Shown piece by piece: positions 1-8,108 of a DNA stretch of 32,455 bases. This stretch comes from Planctomycetales bacterium (GTDB taxonomy: Bacteria > Planctomycetota > Planctomycetia > Pirellulales > Pirellulaceae): NCBI GenBank assembly GCA_020426845.1, contig JAGQPF010000405.1, positions 1 to 32,455 on the forward strand, given 5' to 3'. Made by a program: the position numbers and the translations under genes. How positions within the stretch are numbered: the first letter of the stretch is position 1; every line of letters begins with the position of its first letter. The notes under the pieces were generated by a model. That model searched no databases and had not been told where the DNA came from. It saw only the letters and a program-made list of their open reading frames with translations.

Positions 1-2
1 AC

Positions 3-266
3 ATTCAAACGGAGCAGGGGATGCTCGCGCCCGACCTGTTCGTCGAGCACTTGGATGCTCTGCCGATTGCCCGCACCGTCTATCGCGGCCGTCTCACCGG
101 CAAGTTCGCCACCGATGTGCGAGAGGGCCGCTTCGACGTCACCGAAGGGGTGGTGTGCAAAGGCGGCGAAACAGGCTCGGTGTGGATGGTCAAGATCAAG
201 ACCAACAGCTACATGGAGCGGCTCAAGCAGGCGTTCGCCGCCGATTGGGAGAGCCACTGGGAATAG
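3..266 (+). CDS. RNA/DNA ligase-like nucleotidyltransferase, C-terminal part (5' end outside window)
   Basis: This reading frame is open from the left edge and stops with TAG at 264-266, so only the last 87 or so codons are present. An ATG at 21 is probably internal. The visible part carries EGVVCK followed about 14 residues later by VKIKT. These match nucleotidyltransferase motif IV (EGVV-K) and motif V (K-x-K) of ATP-dependent RNA/DNA ligases and related adenylyltransferases, in which the motif V lysine contacts the nucleotide phosphates. The upstream catalytic motif I lysine is not in the window. Nothing resembling an OB-fold follows motif V, which fits the small RNA-ligase-like proteins that end soon after it. 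The family call is inferred from two motifs; the substrate is unknown. Confidence 0.6.
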   Translation: MQTEQGMLAPDLFVEHLDALPIARTVYRGRLTGKFATDVREGRFDVTEGVVCKGGETGSVWMVKIKTNSYMERLKQAFAADWESHWE

Positions 267-564
267 AAAAAGCCGCTCTGGGCTTCAGTAGCCTTGGCGT
301 CCTCGCGCGTGCCAAGCGCATGCAGAAGAGGAGAGGCTGCCGCCGCGGGGGTGCGCCGTGCTGCAGCACTCGCCGTGCGAGATCGCTTGGCATCTAGACT
401 TCTCACGCAAAGGCGCGAAGACGCAAAGAACCATGGCAGCACTCCAGTCCTTTCTTCCCTTGGCGTCTTTGCGACTTTGCGTGCCCTATTCACCGCGAGC
501 GGAGTTCGCTTTGCGCCACCGTCAGCCAATGTCGTCGCTCAAAGCAGAATGCACGCAGGGCGAC
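267..564. other. Intergenic spacer, no convincing gene
   Basis: About 300 bases follow the ligase-like gene. Short stems occur just after its stop: AAGCC/GGCTT around 270-286, and CTTGGC at 293-298 pairing with GCCAAG at 311-316. Either could end transcription, but both are weak. The rest is the inverted repeat at 404-483. Reading frames here have no protein-like composition. Confidence 0.5.
404..483. repeat. Imperfect inverted repeat in intergenic spacer
   Basis: The arm at 404-424 and the arm at 463-483 are reverse complements at 19 of 21 positions, separated by 38 bases. Each arm is built from units like ACGCAAAG / CGAAGACGC. A shorter related string (GCACGAAGACACAAAG) occurs at 3722-3737, between two convergent genes. 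Similar 'gcaaaggcgc' intergenic repeats are, to my recollection, common in planctomycete and other PVC genomes. The structure could be a transcribed hairpin or a mobile REP-like element. No function can be read from it. Confidence 0.6.
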
Positions 565-717
565 TTAATAATGACCGATGACGTAGTTTGCGCCACACTC
601 GGGGCAGTTAAGGCCATACCCGCCGCACAAGTTGCAGCTCGCGGCGGAATCACCCATAACCTGAGGACCGAGGGCCGATTCAACCAACGTTCGGCCTTCC
701 TCAAAAAGTTCGAGCAT
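565..717 (-). CDS. Possible small zinc-ribbon protein (50 aa), start uncertain
   Basis: The minus frame from ATG at 717 to TAA at 565-567 encodes a protein-like sequence. An amphipathic helix (MLELFEEGRTLVESALG) is followed by two CxxC knuckles, CNLC and CPEC, seven residues apart. That could bind one zinc ion. The reading frame also looks protein-like upstream of the ATG (NYSKKDLRR), so a TTG start at 777 giving 70 residues is possible. That would place the start 3 bases from the divergent WD40 gene's start. No clear ribosome site was seen. It may be a small gene or the end of a decayed one; I recognise no family. Confidence 0.4.
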   Translation of the reverse strand: MLELFEEGRTLVESALGPQVMGDSAASCNLCGGYGLNCPECGANYVIGHY

Positions 718-779
718 CCGGCGCAGGTCTTTTTTAGAATAATTTGCGTATCTCGCGTTCGATTGCCGGAGACCCAAAC

Positions 780-2999
780 ATGACACACCCGCGAGGAGCG
801 TTCGTCGAATTGGCGAAAATCGTCGGAGGAGGAATTGTGGGTATCGCGTTGGCAACGTGCCTGTTGTGGTACGGATTCGGAGTCGATGTCCTCGATGTTT
901 TTTCTCAGGCGGAATCGCGCCAGATAAACAAACTGGCCCCGACCAACACGCGCTCTGCGGGCCGACGGGCGCCACTCATCACGAGAGGTGGCGAGGTCCT
1001 CTTTGTCTCAGACAACTCGCAGGCCCCATCGAAGGACGCTCCAGACTCGGCGCCACCTAAGATTGGGGCAAAGGCCATCCACGATGAGCCGAGCACAGAT
1101 GAACCGAACCTGGACGAGCAGAACCCGCCAAGCCCTGATGAGCAGGGCCGCACTGCCCCGGAGCCCACGGCCCCCACGCCGCCTGCGGCACAGACCGCTC
1201 GGCCCGCCGCGCGCGTCTCACTGCCTCCCGCAGATCTGCAGACCACTGCAAGCGCGCGCGTCCGCGAACTGTTTCGCAAGGAACTTGGAGCGGCGAAGTC
1301 GCGAGCAGAACACGCGCAACTCGCCAGGACGCTCGCAGAGCATTCGACCTCTGTCCAGGAAACGGCGGACAAGTATGCGCTGCTGCGCGTAGCGTACGAC
1401 GAGGCGGTTCAGTCTGCCGACTACGAACTCGCTCGCTCCATCCTCGACTCAATCGCGAAACAGTTTGACGTCGACGCTCTCAATGCGCGACGACACCTGA
1501 TCTCCGAGTTGGCCAACACCACTCGACCGGGTCCCGAGCGCGCCCAGTTGGCGACCGAGGCCGTGGCTTTGGCAAATCAACTTGGGCAGCGGAACGAGTA
1601 CGAGGAGGCGTTGCAGGTGATCGACTTGGCCATGACGATGGCCACGGGCTCCGAAGCAGCGAGCCTGCGTCGAACCGTCCTGGAAACGAGGACTCGGCTC
1701 GCCTCGGAACTCAAGTTCTGGCAACGTGTCGCGCAAGCTGTCGAGACGCTGCGCAACGACCCCAATTCAAAAGACGCTTGCCTGACGTATGGCCTGTATT
1801 TGTGCCTGAACCAGAACGATTGGGCGAACGGCCTGCCTCAATTGGCAAAGGGCAGCCAAGAACAACTGAAGGCCGCAGCGAAAAAGGACATCAGCTTCCG
1901 AGCGTCAGGGGACGAACTCACGTTGGGCGACATCTGGTACGACATTGGCGCCGGCGAGGATGCCGACCTGCGCCCGTTTTGGAAGCGTGCGGCCTACTGG
2001 TACGAACGAGTGTCTCCGGCAGTGAACGGGTTGGAGAGAATCAAGATCAACAAGCGGCTGCGAGAGATAGCAGATTGGCAGCGGACCACCAAGGATTGGC
2101 AGCCTGGGCCGGCGCTGCATTACCGCCGCACGCTGACCGGAAGCGGCGGCGAGATCTGGACGACTGCCTTCGCTCCCGACGGCCAACACGTGGCAGCGGG
2201 AGCGAGCAACGGCATGATCCAGATCTGGGAAGTCGAAACCGGCGCGCCGGTCGCGACGCTGAAAAAGCACACATCGGGCGTCCGCTGCGTCGCGTTCTCG
2301 CCGGATGGACAAACACTCGCTTCGGCTGGATGGGACTCCACCATCCGGCTCTGGAACACACGCAACTGGCGCGAACGTCTCGTGCTTGCCGGTCACAGTG
2401 GCAAGGTGCACAGTGTCGAGTTTGCTCCAGACAGCGAGACTTTGTGGTCGGCCGGCGCAGATGGCACGATCCGAGCCTGGTCGGCTCGCACCGGGCGCGA
2501 AGTCAAAAAGTTGGAGGCGCACACCGCGTTTGTCAACTACGTCGCGATTTCCCCTGACGGAAAGGCCCTGGCTTCCACCGGCGGCGACCGAAAACTCATC
2601 TATTGGGACGCGCAAAGCCCTCAGCCTCGATCGACGCTGTCCGACTTGGGATACGAGATTCGCGCCTTGCGCTTCGCGCCTAAGGGAAACCTGCTGGCAT
2701 CCGCCAACTTGGACAACACCGCGCGGCTTTGGGACCCCGCCACGGGCACATGCGTTGGCACTATGAGTGGACATGCGGCGCGAGTGGAGTCGGTCGCGTT
2801 TTCGCCGGACGGAAAACTGCTGATCTCAACGGGCGATGACCAGTCGATTCGACTCTGGGACATCGCATCCGCCTCCGAGGTGTTCCGCGTCACGGCGCAC
2901 GAAAAGCGGATCTTCTCGCTGGCCGTGGCCCCGGCGACCTCGATGCTGGCTTCGGCGAGCCAGGACGGCACGGTCAAGCTGTGGAGCCTGCCTCGCTGA
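780..2999 (+). CDS. Membrane-anchored seven-bladed WD40 repeat protein
   Basis: The 739-residue protein starts with ATG at 780, chosen over the in-frame ATG at 744 because GGAG lies 8 bases before it. Residues about 13-35 form one hydrophobic span ending in LLWYGFG, so the body is probably held on one side of the membrane. Residues about 60-150 are rich in Pro, Ala, Asp and Glu and look like a flexible linker. A long helical region follows, then a beta-propeller from about residue 447 to the end. I count seven blades by their closing motifs: IQIW, IRLW, IRAW, LIYW, ARLW, IRLW and VKLW. Seven blades make a complete propeller. WD40 propellers are protein-binding scaffolds, so this is probably a docking protein. 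No enzyme domain is visible. The partner is unknown, though the caspase-like gene lies nearby on the other strand. Confidence 0.9.
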   Translation: MTHPRGAFVELAKIVGGGIVGIALATCLLWYGFGVDVLDVFSQAESRQINKLAPTNTRSAGRRAPLITRGGEVLFVSDNSQAPSKDAPDSAPPKIGAKAIHDEPSTDEPNLDEQNPPSPDEQGRTAPEPTAPTPPAAQTARPAARVSLPPADLQTTASARVRELFRKELGAAKSRAEHAQLARTLAEHSTSVQETADKYALLRVAYDEAVQSADYELARSILDSIAKQFDVDALNARRHLISELANTTRPGPERAQLATEAVALANQLGQRNEYEEALQVIDLAMTMATGSEAASLRRTVLETRTRLASELKFWQRVAQAVETLRNDPNSKDACLTYGLYLCLNQNDWANGLPQLAKGSQEQLKAAAKKDISFRASGDELTLGDIWYDIGAGEDADLRPFWKRAAYWYERVSPAVNGLERIKINKRLREIADWQRTTKDWQPGPALHYRRTLTGSGGEIWTTAFAPDGQHVAAGASNGMIQIWEVETGAPVATLKKHTSGVRCVAFSPDGQTLASAGWDSTIRLWNTRNWRERLVLAGHSGKVHSVEFAPDSETLWSAGADGTIRAWSARTGREVKKLEAHTAFVNYVAISPDGKALASTGGDRKLIYWDAQSPQPRSTLSDLGYEIRALRFAPKGNLLASANLDNTARLWDPATGTCVGTMSGHAARVESVAFSPDGKLLISTGDDQSIRLWDIASASEVFRVTAHEKRIFSLAVAPATSMLASASQDGTVKLWSLPR

Positions 3000-3061
3000 A
3001 TGGCGAGACAAAGCAGAATTGATCAAATCCCACTCGGCGCGTTTTTTGCTTGGGCTAACAC

Positions 3062-3664
3062 ATGTCCTTTCTGGCAAGAGTCACGGTGCTGTCTGTTCGT
3101 GGACCCAGAGTTGTCTGCCAATACGCGGAGATTCATCCGGATGCTGGCGGCGCACCGGATCACGAAATCTTTGCCTTTCAGATCATTGCGGAGCTATTTG
3201 AAAAGATGCAACGTGGCAGACTCAGGAATCAACTAGAGTCCTTTCCACTTTCGATGGAACTGCAGAAGACCATCATCGGTTGTCACCCACGAAAGTCCGC
3301 CATCGAGGACATGATCGACCTGTTACGAGGGAGAAAAGTCAAGATTGCCCAAGATGAGTACCAACAACAACTGGAGTGCCGGGAAGTGGGAGTCGGAGTA
3401 ATCGGGCAGGAGAATGACAACTTCTTCAAGGTCTACCAACCTGACTTCAACCAGCTCTTGTCAGAAACAGCCCGGATTGTTGGGGCGTACCATTTGTCAA
3501 AGACGGCCCCATTCGAAGTTGGAGAAGATGAACGGAGTCGACGATTTGACGCTGGTGAATTCCCGACATGCGAGATCCACTTTGCCGTCAACGATGTCGA
3601 CTTGCTCTATCACGTCGTTCCGGGGGCGGAATGGGACACCGCAATGTGCCGCTACCCGGTCTAG
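3062..3664 (+). CDS. Unrecognised hypothetical protein (200 aa)
   Basis: This frame begins 62 bases after the WD40 gene and ends with TAG. From about residue 33 it reads like a real folded protein with alternating helices and strands (EIFAFQIIAELFEKM, KSAIEDMIDLLRGRKVKIAQ, CEIHFAVNDVDLLYHVVPG). There is no signal peptide or membrane span. The first 30 residues are less convincing and no ribosome site precedes the ATG, so the true start may be downstream. Codon use looks less GC-rich at third positions than in the flanking genes, which could reflect recent acquisition. I recognise no domain. It could be co-transcribed with the WD40 gene. Confidence 0.5.
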   Translation: MSFLARVTVLSVRGPRVVCQYAEIHPDAGGAPDHEIFAFQIIAELFEKMQRGRLRNQLESFPLSMELQKTIIGCHPRKSAIEDMIDLLRGRKVKIAQDEYQQQLECREVGVGVIGQENDNFFKVYQPDFNQLLSETARIVGAYHLSKTAPFEVGEDERSRRFDAGEFPTCEIHFAVNDVDLLYHVVPGAEWDTAMCRYPV

Positions 3665-3837
3665 CGGCCTGTTTCAAAGTTTTCGGGGCATTTCGTCGCC
3701 GCGCGCCAGTGACTCACTAAGTGCACGAAGACACAAAGTCGAAATTGGAATAATCCCGAAACATTTCCGCCAACTCGTGGCGACCGCTTTGCAGCCTCTT
3801 GACGACAGCCTCGACCCGCGTCACGTCGCTAATCGCG

Positions 3838-4617
3838 TCACTTGTGAGGAAACGCGACGCCCCGAAACATGTGGTAGTCGCTGCTTAAGGTTGCTCGCAG
3901 CTGGTTGATTTGCTGAATGACATGGTCTTCGTCACGATTCACCACCTCGCCGGGAGACCGTGTTCCCTTGGCGGTCATGATGTCGATTCTTCTGGGATCC
4001 ATCCAGATGGCGGCGACTTCCGCAATGGGCGCCAAGTGGCCTTCATCGCCACGCAACGCAGCAGGCACATCGCGAATGGGCGATGACGACGCGATCACCA
4101 GCAACATCTCCGTGCCGGCATCGCCCTCTAGCGTGACCCACTGCGACATATCCTCCGGAAACGACAGCTGTTCGGTTTGCTTGGCGCCGCTGCTCGCGAC
4201 GAGTTGAGCGTTGCCTTGCTGATCAATCCAAACCACGGCGCCGAAGGCCGCCGGAGCGAACGACGCCGAAAGCTGAAGCTGGTCTCCGGCAACGAGTGGC
4301 AGCGCCTCAGGCAGATCATTCAGCTTGCCGTCCCGCAACACTCGGACGTCAAGGTCAACGGTGTCTCCCCGCGACTTCGAAAGCTCCTGATAGGCAAAGA
4401 ACGCGATCGTCAGCAACAGCGCGACCACACCCACAACACCGTAAATGTGATTGTGATGACGATCGAAAAAGTCCTTCAGCAGTTCCGAGCGAGAAAGCGC
4501 GCAAGCAGTTTCACCCGGGGCAGCGCCCGACTCGGCCAAGCTTGCCCCCGGTTCTGGTGAAGCGTCGTGCGAGGCTGAACCGCCAAGATTCGTATCGTCG
4601 AAATTTTTATCGTTCAT
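3838..4617 (-). CDS. Single-span membrane protein with DUF4384-like domain
   Basis: The 259-residue protein is read from ATG at 4617 (MNDKNFDD), because the longer frame starting at 4662 adds an unlikely N-terminus. Residues 1-45 are acidic and Ala/Ser-rich. One hydrophobic segment spans about 58-77 (YGVVGVVALLLTIAFFAY), and an extracytoplasmic domain follows. Residues about 105-180 have the layout of DUF4384: a GDQLQLSASF strand, then AVVWIDQQGNAQLV, and later LLVIASSSPI. DUF4384 domains often sit beside caspase-like (peptidase C14) proteins. Here the gene lies 133 bases downstream of one on the same strand, so joint function is plausible. The domain match is by eye and the function is unknown. 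Confidence 0.75.
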   Translation of the reverse strand: MNDKNFDDTNLGGSASHDASPEPGASLAESGAAPGETACALSRSELLKDFFDRHHNHIYGVVGVVALLLTIAFFAYQELSKSRGDTVDLDVRVLRDGKLNDLPEALPLVAGDQLQLSASFAPAAFGAVVWIDQQGNAQLVASSGAKQTEQLSFPEDMSQWVTLEGDAGTEMLLVIASSSPIRDVPAALRGDEGHLAPIAEVAAIWMDPRRIDIMTAKGTRSPGEVVNRDEDHVIQQINQLRATLSSDYHMFRGVAFPHK

Positions 4618-4750
4618 GGCTACCACGACCCCCAAAACGCCCCACGGCCCTTCCACACACACAAGTCAAGGCGCGAAGCATCACCCGATCTACCCGGGGC
4701 TTTTGAAACGGATGTTTCCCGCAATGCTTCGAAACCTCTTGCTACTGATC

Positions 4751-7700
4751 CTAAGACCTTAAATCGTCCAAATATTGCCTCAACAGCCGGTGTGTCGACC
4801 ACGCTTGAAAGACGTTCAGTTCCTTCGTAGCCGGGTCATACTCGATTGTGCCGAAGCCACCGACGTCCTCCCACTTCGTAATGTCGACACGATCAAGAAT
4901 CTCGTCAATCAAGTCCAACGGCAGCTTGTCGCAGACAATGTCGTCCACTTTGTATCGCAAGGCGATGCACTTCTCCTCCTCCTCTTCAACGGTGGTGACC
5001 AAGACCCCGTTGCTTGTGGGCAGGAACGCCAGGCCCAACGGCTCGAGAATCTCGTGCAGTTTGTCGCCAAGTGGCACGACACCGCCCTCGACATTGATCG
5101 GGGTCTCGCTGTCCACTCCAGCGTCGTCGAACGCTTGGCGGTCAATCTTGAACCGAATCTCGTGAACGTCACGGAGCAGAGTCAACCATTCGTCCAGCGG
5201 AATGTCCGGTGCAGCGTCGCTGATGTAATCGTCTTTCATCAAGACAGCCATCGACTTGCTCAAACTTCGCGGCGGCAAGCAATCGCCGCTGATCTCTCGC
5301 ACGTGCTTCAATACGGTCGTCATGCGGGCGCGCAGCTCCTGAAGCGTCGGAGAGTCCCCGGCCTTGTCGAGGGCGAACAATTTAATCGTGTCGAAAAGCT
5401 CTGCGGCCGCGACTTCCATTTCAGCGCGTGCCCCCGAATCGATCGCGTCGATCGCGAGCGTAATCGTTGCGCCTCCGAGGTCCCACAACTGACGACGCCG
5501 CAATTCAGTTCGTTGGCCGGCGGAAAGCAGGGGGCCGAGCGGCGTTCTCGTGGACTGCCCGGAAAATCCCTTCTCCTTCACCGCGGCGATTGACAGAATC
5601 GCCAGGATCTCGCCGCGAAGCGCTGCCAACACGACGACATCCTGGCCGAGTGGCTGGTCCGAGGAGATGCATTGAACTCGACTAGGATTGTTAGCTGCGT
5701 TAAGAGCTGACACGATTGGCGCGAGTTGTGCTTGCATCTTCTCGCGGGTCTCGAAGTCAATGCAATTCCGCAGTGACGTGGCGCGGAGCGCTGTCGCGAC
5801 AAGCTTATGTGCCCGCAACGGGTCCGATGCCGACACGCTGGCCGCCTGTCGTCGCACTGCATCGCTGAACCGTAGCGACACGGTGCGCAGGCCCTCCTGG
5901 ATTTGCAACATACCGGCTTTGTCTAGACTGGCGGCCGGCTCCGCCAATTCCAATATCGACTGAAATGATTGCTCCGCCTCCGTCAACAGCCCGTCGTCAA
6001 GCAGTGTGAGGGTCTGTTCCGCAAGGCCAAGAATCCGTTGCCGCTCTTGCAAGACCGCATCTTGATATTGCAGAAAGCTACGTCGTTCTTCGGCCAAGAT
6101 TTGCCGCTTCATCACTTCGCGCAGCGCGTCGCGCAGTTGGTTTCTCAGCACTTCGCGTGCCAAGTCTCCCAAGTCGGGCGTTCGCTCCACAAGTTCGAGG
6201 GCTTGCTTGAGCAATAACCTGGCCTCTTCGGTATCCGACTCGGCAAGCTCGCGCGATTTGGCGATCGCACGATCCACTTCTTTCTCAATCAAATCGGCCA
6301 AGACTTGGCGTTGAAGCTCGATTGCCTGCAGAAACTCGCCTTGGTCTCGTTGCTTGGGCGGTTCATCAAAGGGATTGGCGGACTGAGGGAGCGGGTTGCG
6401 GTCCTTGCCGCCACCCGAATCACCTTCAATGCCTCCCAACGGATTGGCTGATTTGTTCTCAACCGGAATTGTCGGGTTGTCCTCAAACGGGTTGGCTGAT
6501 TTGTCCTCAAACGGGTTGGCTGATTTGTCCTCATTCGGGTTGGCAGGCTTGTCCTCGAACGGGTTGGCGTCCTCGCCGAAGGGATTGGGCTCCGCTGAAG
6601 GGAGTTGCGGTGACAACACAGACCCTCGAGGCAGCTCCACTGGTTTCAATAATTCCGGCAGCGCGAGAGGTTTCGGAGCTTGATTTGGATCAATCGTAAA
6701 GTAAACCTTGGTCGTTGATACGCCAGCCAGAGCGCGGTCGATGTCGCCGGACGTGATCTCCAACGGAATGACCGGATTCGTCGGTGTTGTCGTCGTTGAC
6801 ACCGACAATACAGGCGAGAGCACACGCCCCTCGAGCTGTTTGAATCCGGTGACTTGAAGTGGATACCGCCACCCCTGCTCGAGCTCAAACTCTTGGCGGG
6901 GCTGGATGGGGCGTTCAACTCCCGGCGACTTGAGGACAGCTTTGTCAGCGGCGGCAAAGCGCAGTTGGGCGCGTCGCTGCAGGGTCGGCTGAAATACGAA
7001 GTCCCCATCCCCGGGTTTCAAGCGACCCCAGTTCGGAACTTGGCTGCCTTGTCTCGAGTTGGCAACACGAACGGTCACCGCCGATGCCAGCTGGCTAAAT
7101 GTGAATGCACTCGTCTCACTGGGCGAGTTGGCGCGACTGCGCATCGACTCAAGCAAGGCCGAGGTGAACAACGAATGCCGGTCGGCGCCGAATCCATCTG
7201 CAACGGGTGTGTCGCGCCCGGCGGAAAGCCCCATAAACGCTTCGCCCTCCAGCATCTTGGCCAAACCAGCCAAGCCTGACGGCCGCGCCGCAGAAGTCGC
7301 CGGGGAATTGCTGGAGTTGGTCACCGCATGAAACAGGGCGCCCGAATAACAGCTGTCGAGTATGACGACTTTATGACGGCAAACGAGCTTCTCCAACTCT
7401 GCCCGGACCCAGGCGACGGACACGCAAGACTTCTTGTCCATCGACGAATCGTGCCCCACGAGATAGCCGTCTTCGGACTCTCCGTCCACCACTCCGTGCC
7501 CTGCGAAGAAGAACAACAGAGAGTCTCGCTCTGTCATTGGGTGGCTTTGAGCCCATGAAGTCAGGGCGGACTCGATCGCACCTCGCGAGGCCGACTCATC
7601 GGTCAACAGCAAGGTCGACGTTTCCGCGTATCCAAACTCCTTGATGAGGATATCCTGAATCGCGACGGCGTCGTTCTTGGCAAACTTCAGTGGCGGCAGC

Positions 7701-7888
7701 GCTTCGTCCGTGTAGTCGTCGATGCCAACAATGATCGCAAACGACTCTCGGTAAGGGTGAGTTGCGTTGGTGTTGGCGACCTGGCCGACGCCAATGGCGC
7801 CAGGGCCGCGCGCCGGAGTTGTGTCTCCACCACGACCACATCCGAAAACTGCCAACGCCGCCAGCACAATCGTGAGCTGCTTGGACAT
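4751..7888 (-). CDS. Caspase-like (peptidase C14) lipoprotein with STN-like C-terminal domain
   Basis: The start is ATG at 7888, preceded by GAGGAA at seven-base spacing; an in-frame start at 7909 lacks this. The 1045-residue product opens with a lipoprotein signal (VFGC, Cys17). Residues about 48-300 are a caspase fold with the catalytic dyad in FFAGHG (His131) and ILDSCYSG (Cys180), so proteolysis after Arg/Lys or Asp is possible. Residues about 435-475 are short Asn-Pro-Phe-Glu-Asp repeats, followed by a charged helical region at about 515-725. Residues about 895-970 resemble the short secretin/TonB N-terminal (STN) domain. The last 68 residues (YKVDDIVCD through TKWEDVGGFGTIEYD to the end) match a C-terminal module I know from many planctomycete exported proteins. 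Both catalytic residues are present, so it is probably active. Its substrate and trigger are unknown. Confidence 0.88.
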   Translation of the reverse strand: MSKQLTIVLAALAVFGCGRGGDTTPARGPGAIGVGQVANTNATHPYRESFAIIVGIDDYTDEALPPLKFAKNDAVAIQDILIKEFGYAETSTLLLTDESASRGAIESALTSWAQSHPMTERDSLLFFFAGHGVVDGESEDGYLVGHDSSMDKKSCVSVAWVRAELEKLVCRHKVVILDSCYSGALFHAVTNSSNSPATSAARPSGLAGLAKMLEGEAFMGLSAGRDTPVADGFGADRHSLFTSALLESMRSRANSPSETSAFTFSQLASAVTVRVANSRQGSQVPNWGRLKPGDGDFVFQPTLQRRAQLRFAAADKAVLKSPGVERPIQPRQEFELEQGWRYPLQVTGFKQLEGRVLSPVLSVSTTTTPTNPVIPLEITSGDIDRALAGVSTTKVYFTIDPNQAPKPLALPELLKPVELPRGSVLSPQLPSAEPNPFGEDANPFEDKPANPNEDKSANPFEDKSANPFEDNPTIPVENKSANPLGGIEGDSGGGKDRNPLPQSANPFDEPPKQRDQGEFLQAIELQRQVLADLIEKEVDRAIAKSRELAESDTEEARLLLKQALELVERTPDLGDLAREVLRNQLRDALREVMKRQILAEERRSFLQYQDAVLQERQRILGLAEQTLTLLDDGLLTEAEQSFQSILELAEPAASLDKAGMLQIQEGLRTVSLRFSDAVRRQAASVSASDPLRAHKLVATALRATSLRNCIDFETREKMQAQLAPIVSALNAANNPSRVQCISSDQPLGQDVVVLAALRGEILAILSIAAVKEKGFSGQSTRTPLGPLLSAGQRTELRRRQLWDLGGATITLAIDAIDSGARAEMEVAAAELFDTIKLFALDKAGDSPTLQELRARMTTVLKHVREISGDCLPPRSLSKSMAVLMKDDYISDAAPDIPLDEWLTLLRDVHEIRFKIDRQAFDDAGVDSETPINVEGGVVPLGDKLHEILEPLGLAFLPTSNGVLVTTVEEEEEKCIALRYKVDDIVCDKLPLDLIDEILDRVDITKWEDVGGFGTIEYDPATKELNVFQAWSTHRLLRQYLDDLRS
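6441..6560. repeat. 24-bp tandem repeat inside the caspase-like gene (5 units)
   Basis: Five consecutive 24-base units start at 6441, 6465, 6489, 6513 and 6537. The two in the middle differ only at their ends, and a partial sixth unit follows. On the coding strand each unit encodes eight residues of the form ANPFEDKS, so copy-number change keeps the reading frame. The peptide is a flexible acidic linker between the caspase domain and the helical region. Confidence 0.85.
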
Positions 7889-8108
7889 GATCGTTTCCTC
7901 ACGGCACAATGTGGCTGTTCTGTGCCAGGATAACGCAGCGCCATGCAGGCTGCCACCAGCCTGCCCGAGCCGTCGGCGGCGCGGCCGGACTCATCTGCCC
8001 GATATCGAAACATGCGTGTTTACGGACGCCCGGCAGCGATTGTCGAAGGAGTCTGCTGTCATTAGCGACAGAGGAGCACGGCGTCCACGGAGGCTGAAAG
8101 CTCTCGCC

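Noticed and set aside
3000..3236. A 78-residue plus frame starting one base after the WD40 stop
   Set aside because: The frame looks weaker than the overlapping 3062-3664 frame, which shows regular helices and strands. It remains possible that neither start is right.
6441..6560. CRISPR-like regular repeats
   Set aside because: The units are directly contiguous with no spacers and are coding, so they are a tandem repeat in a gene.
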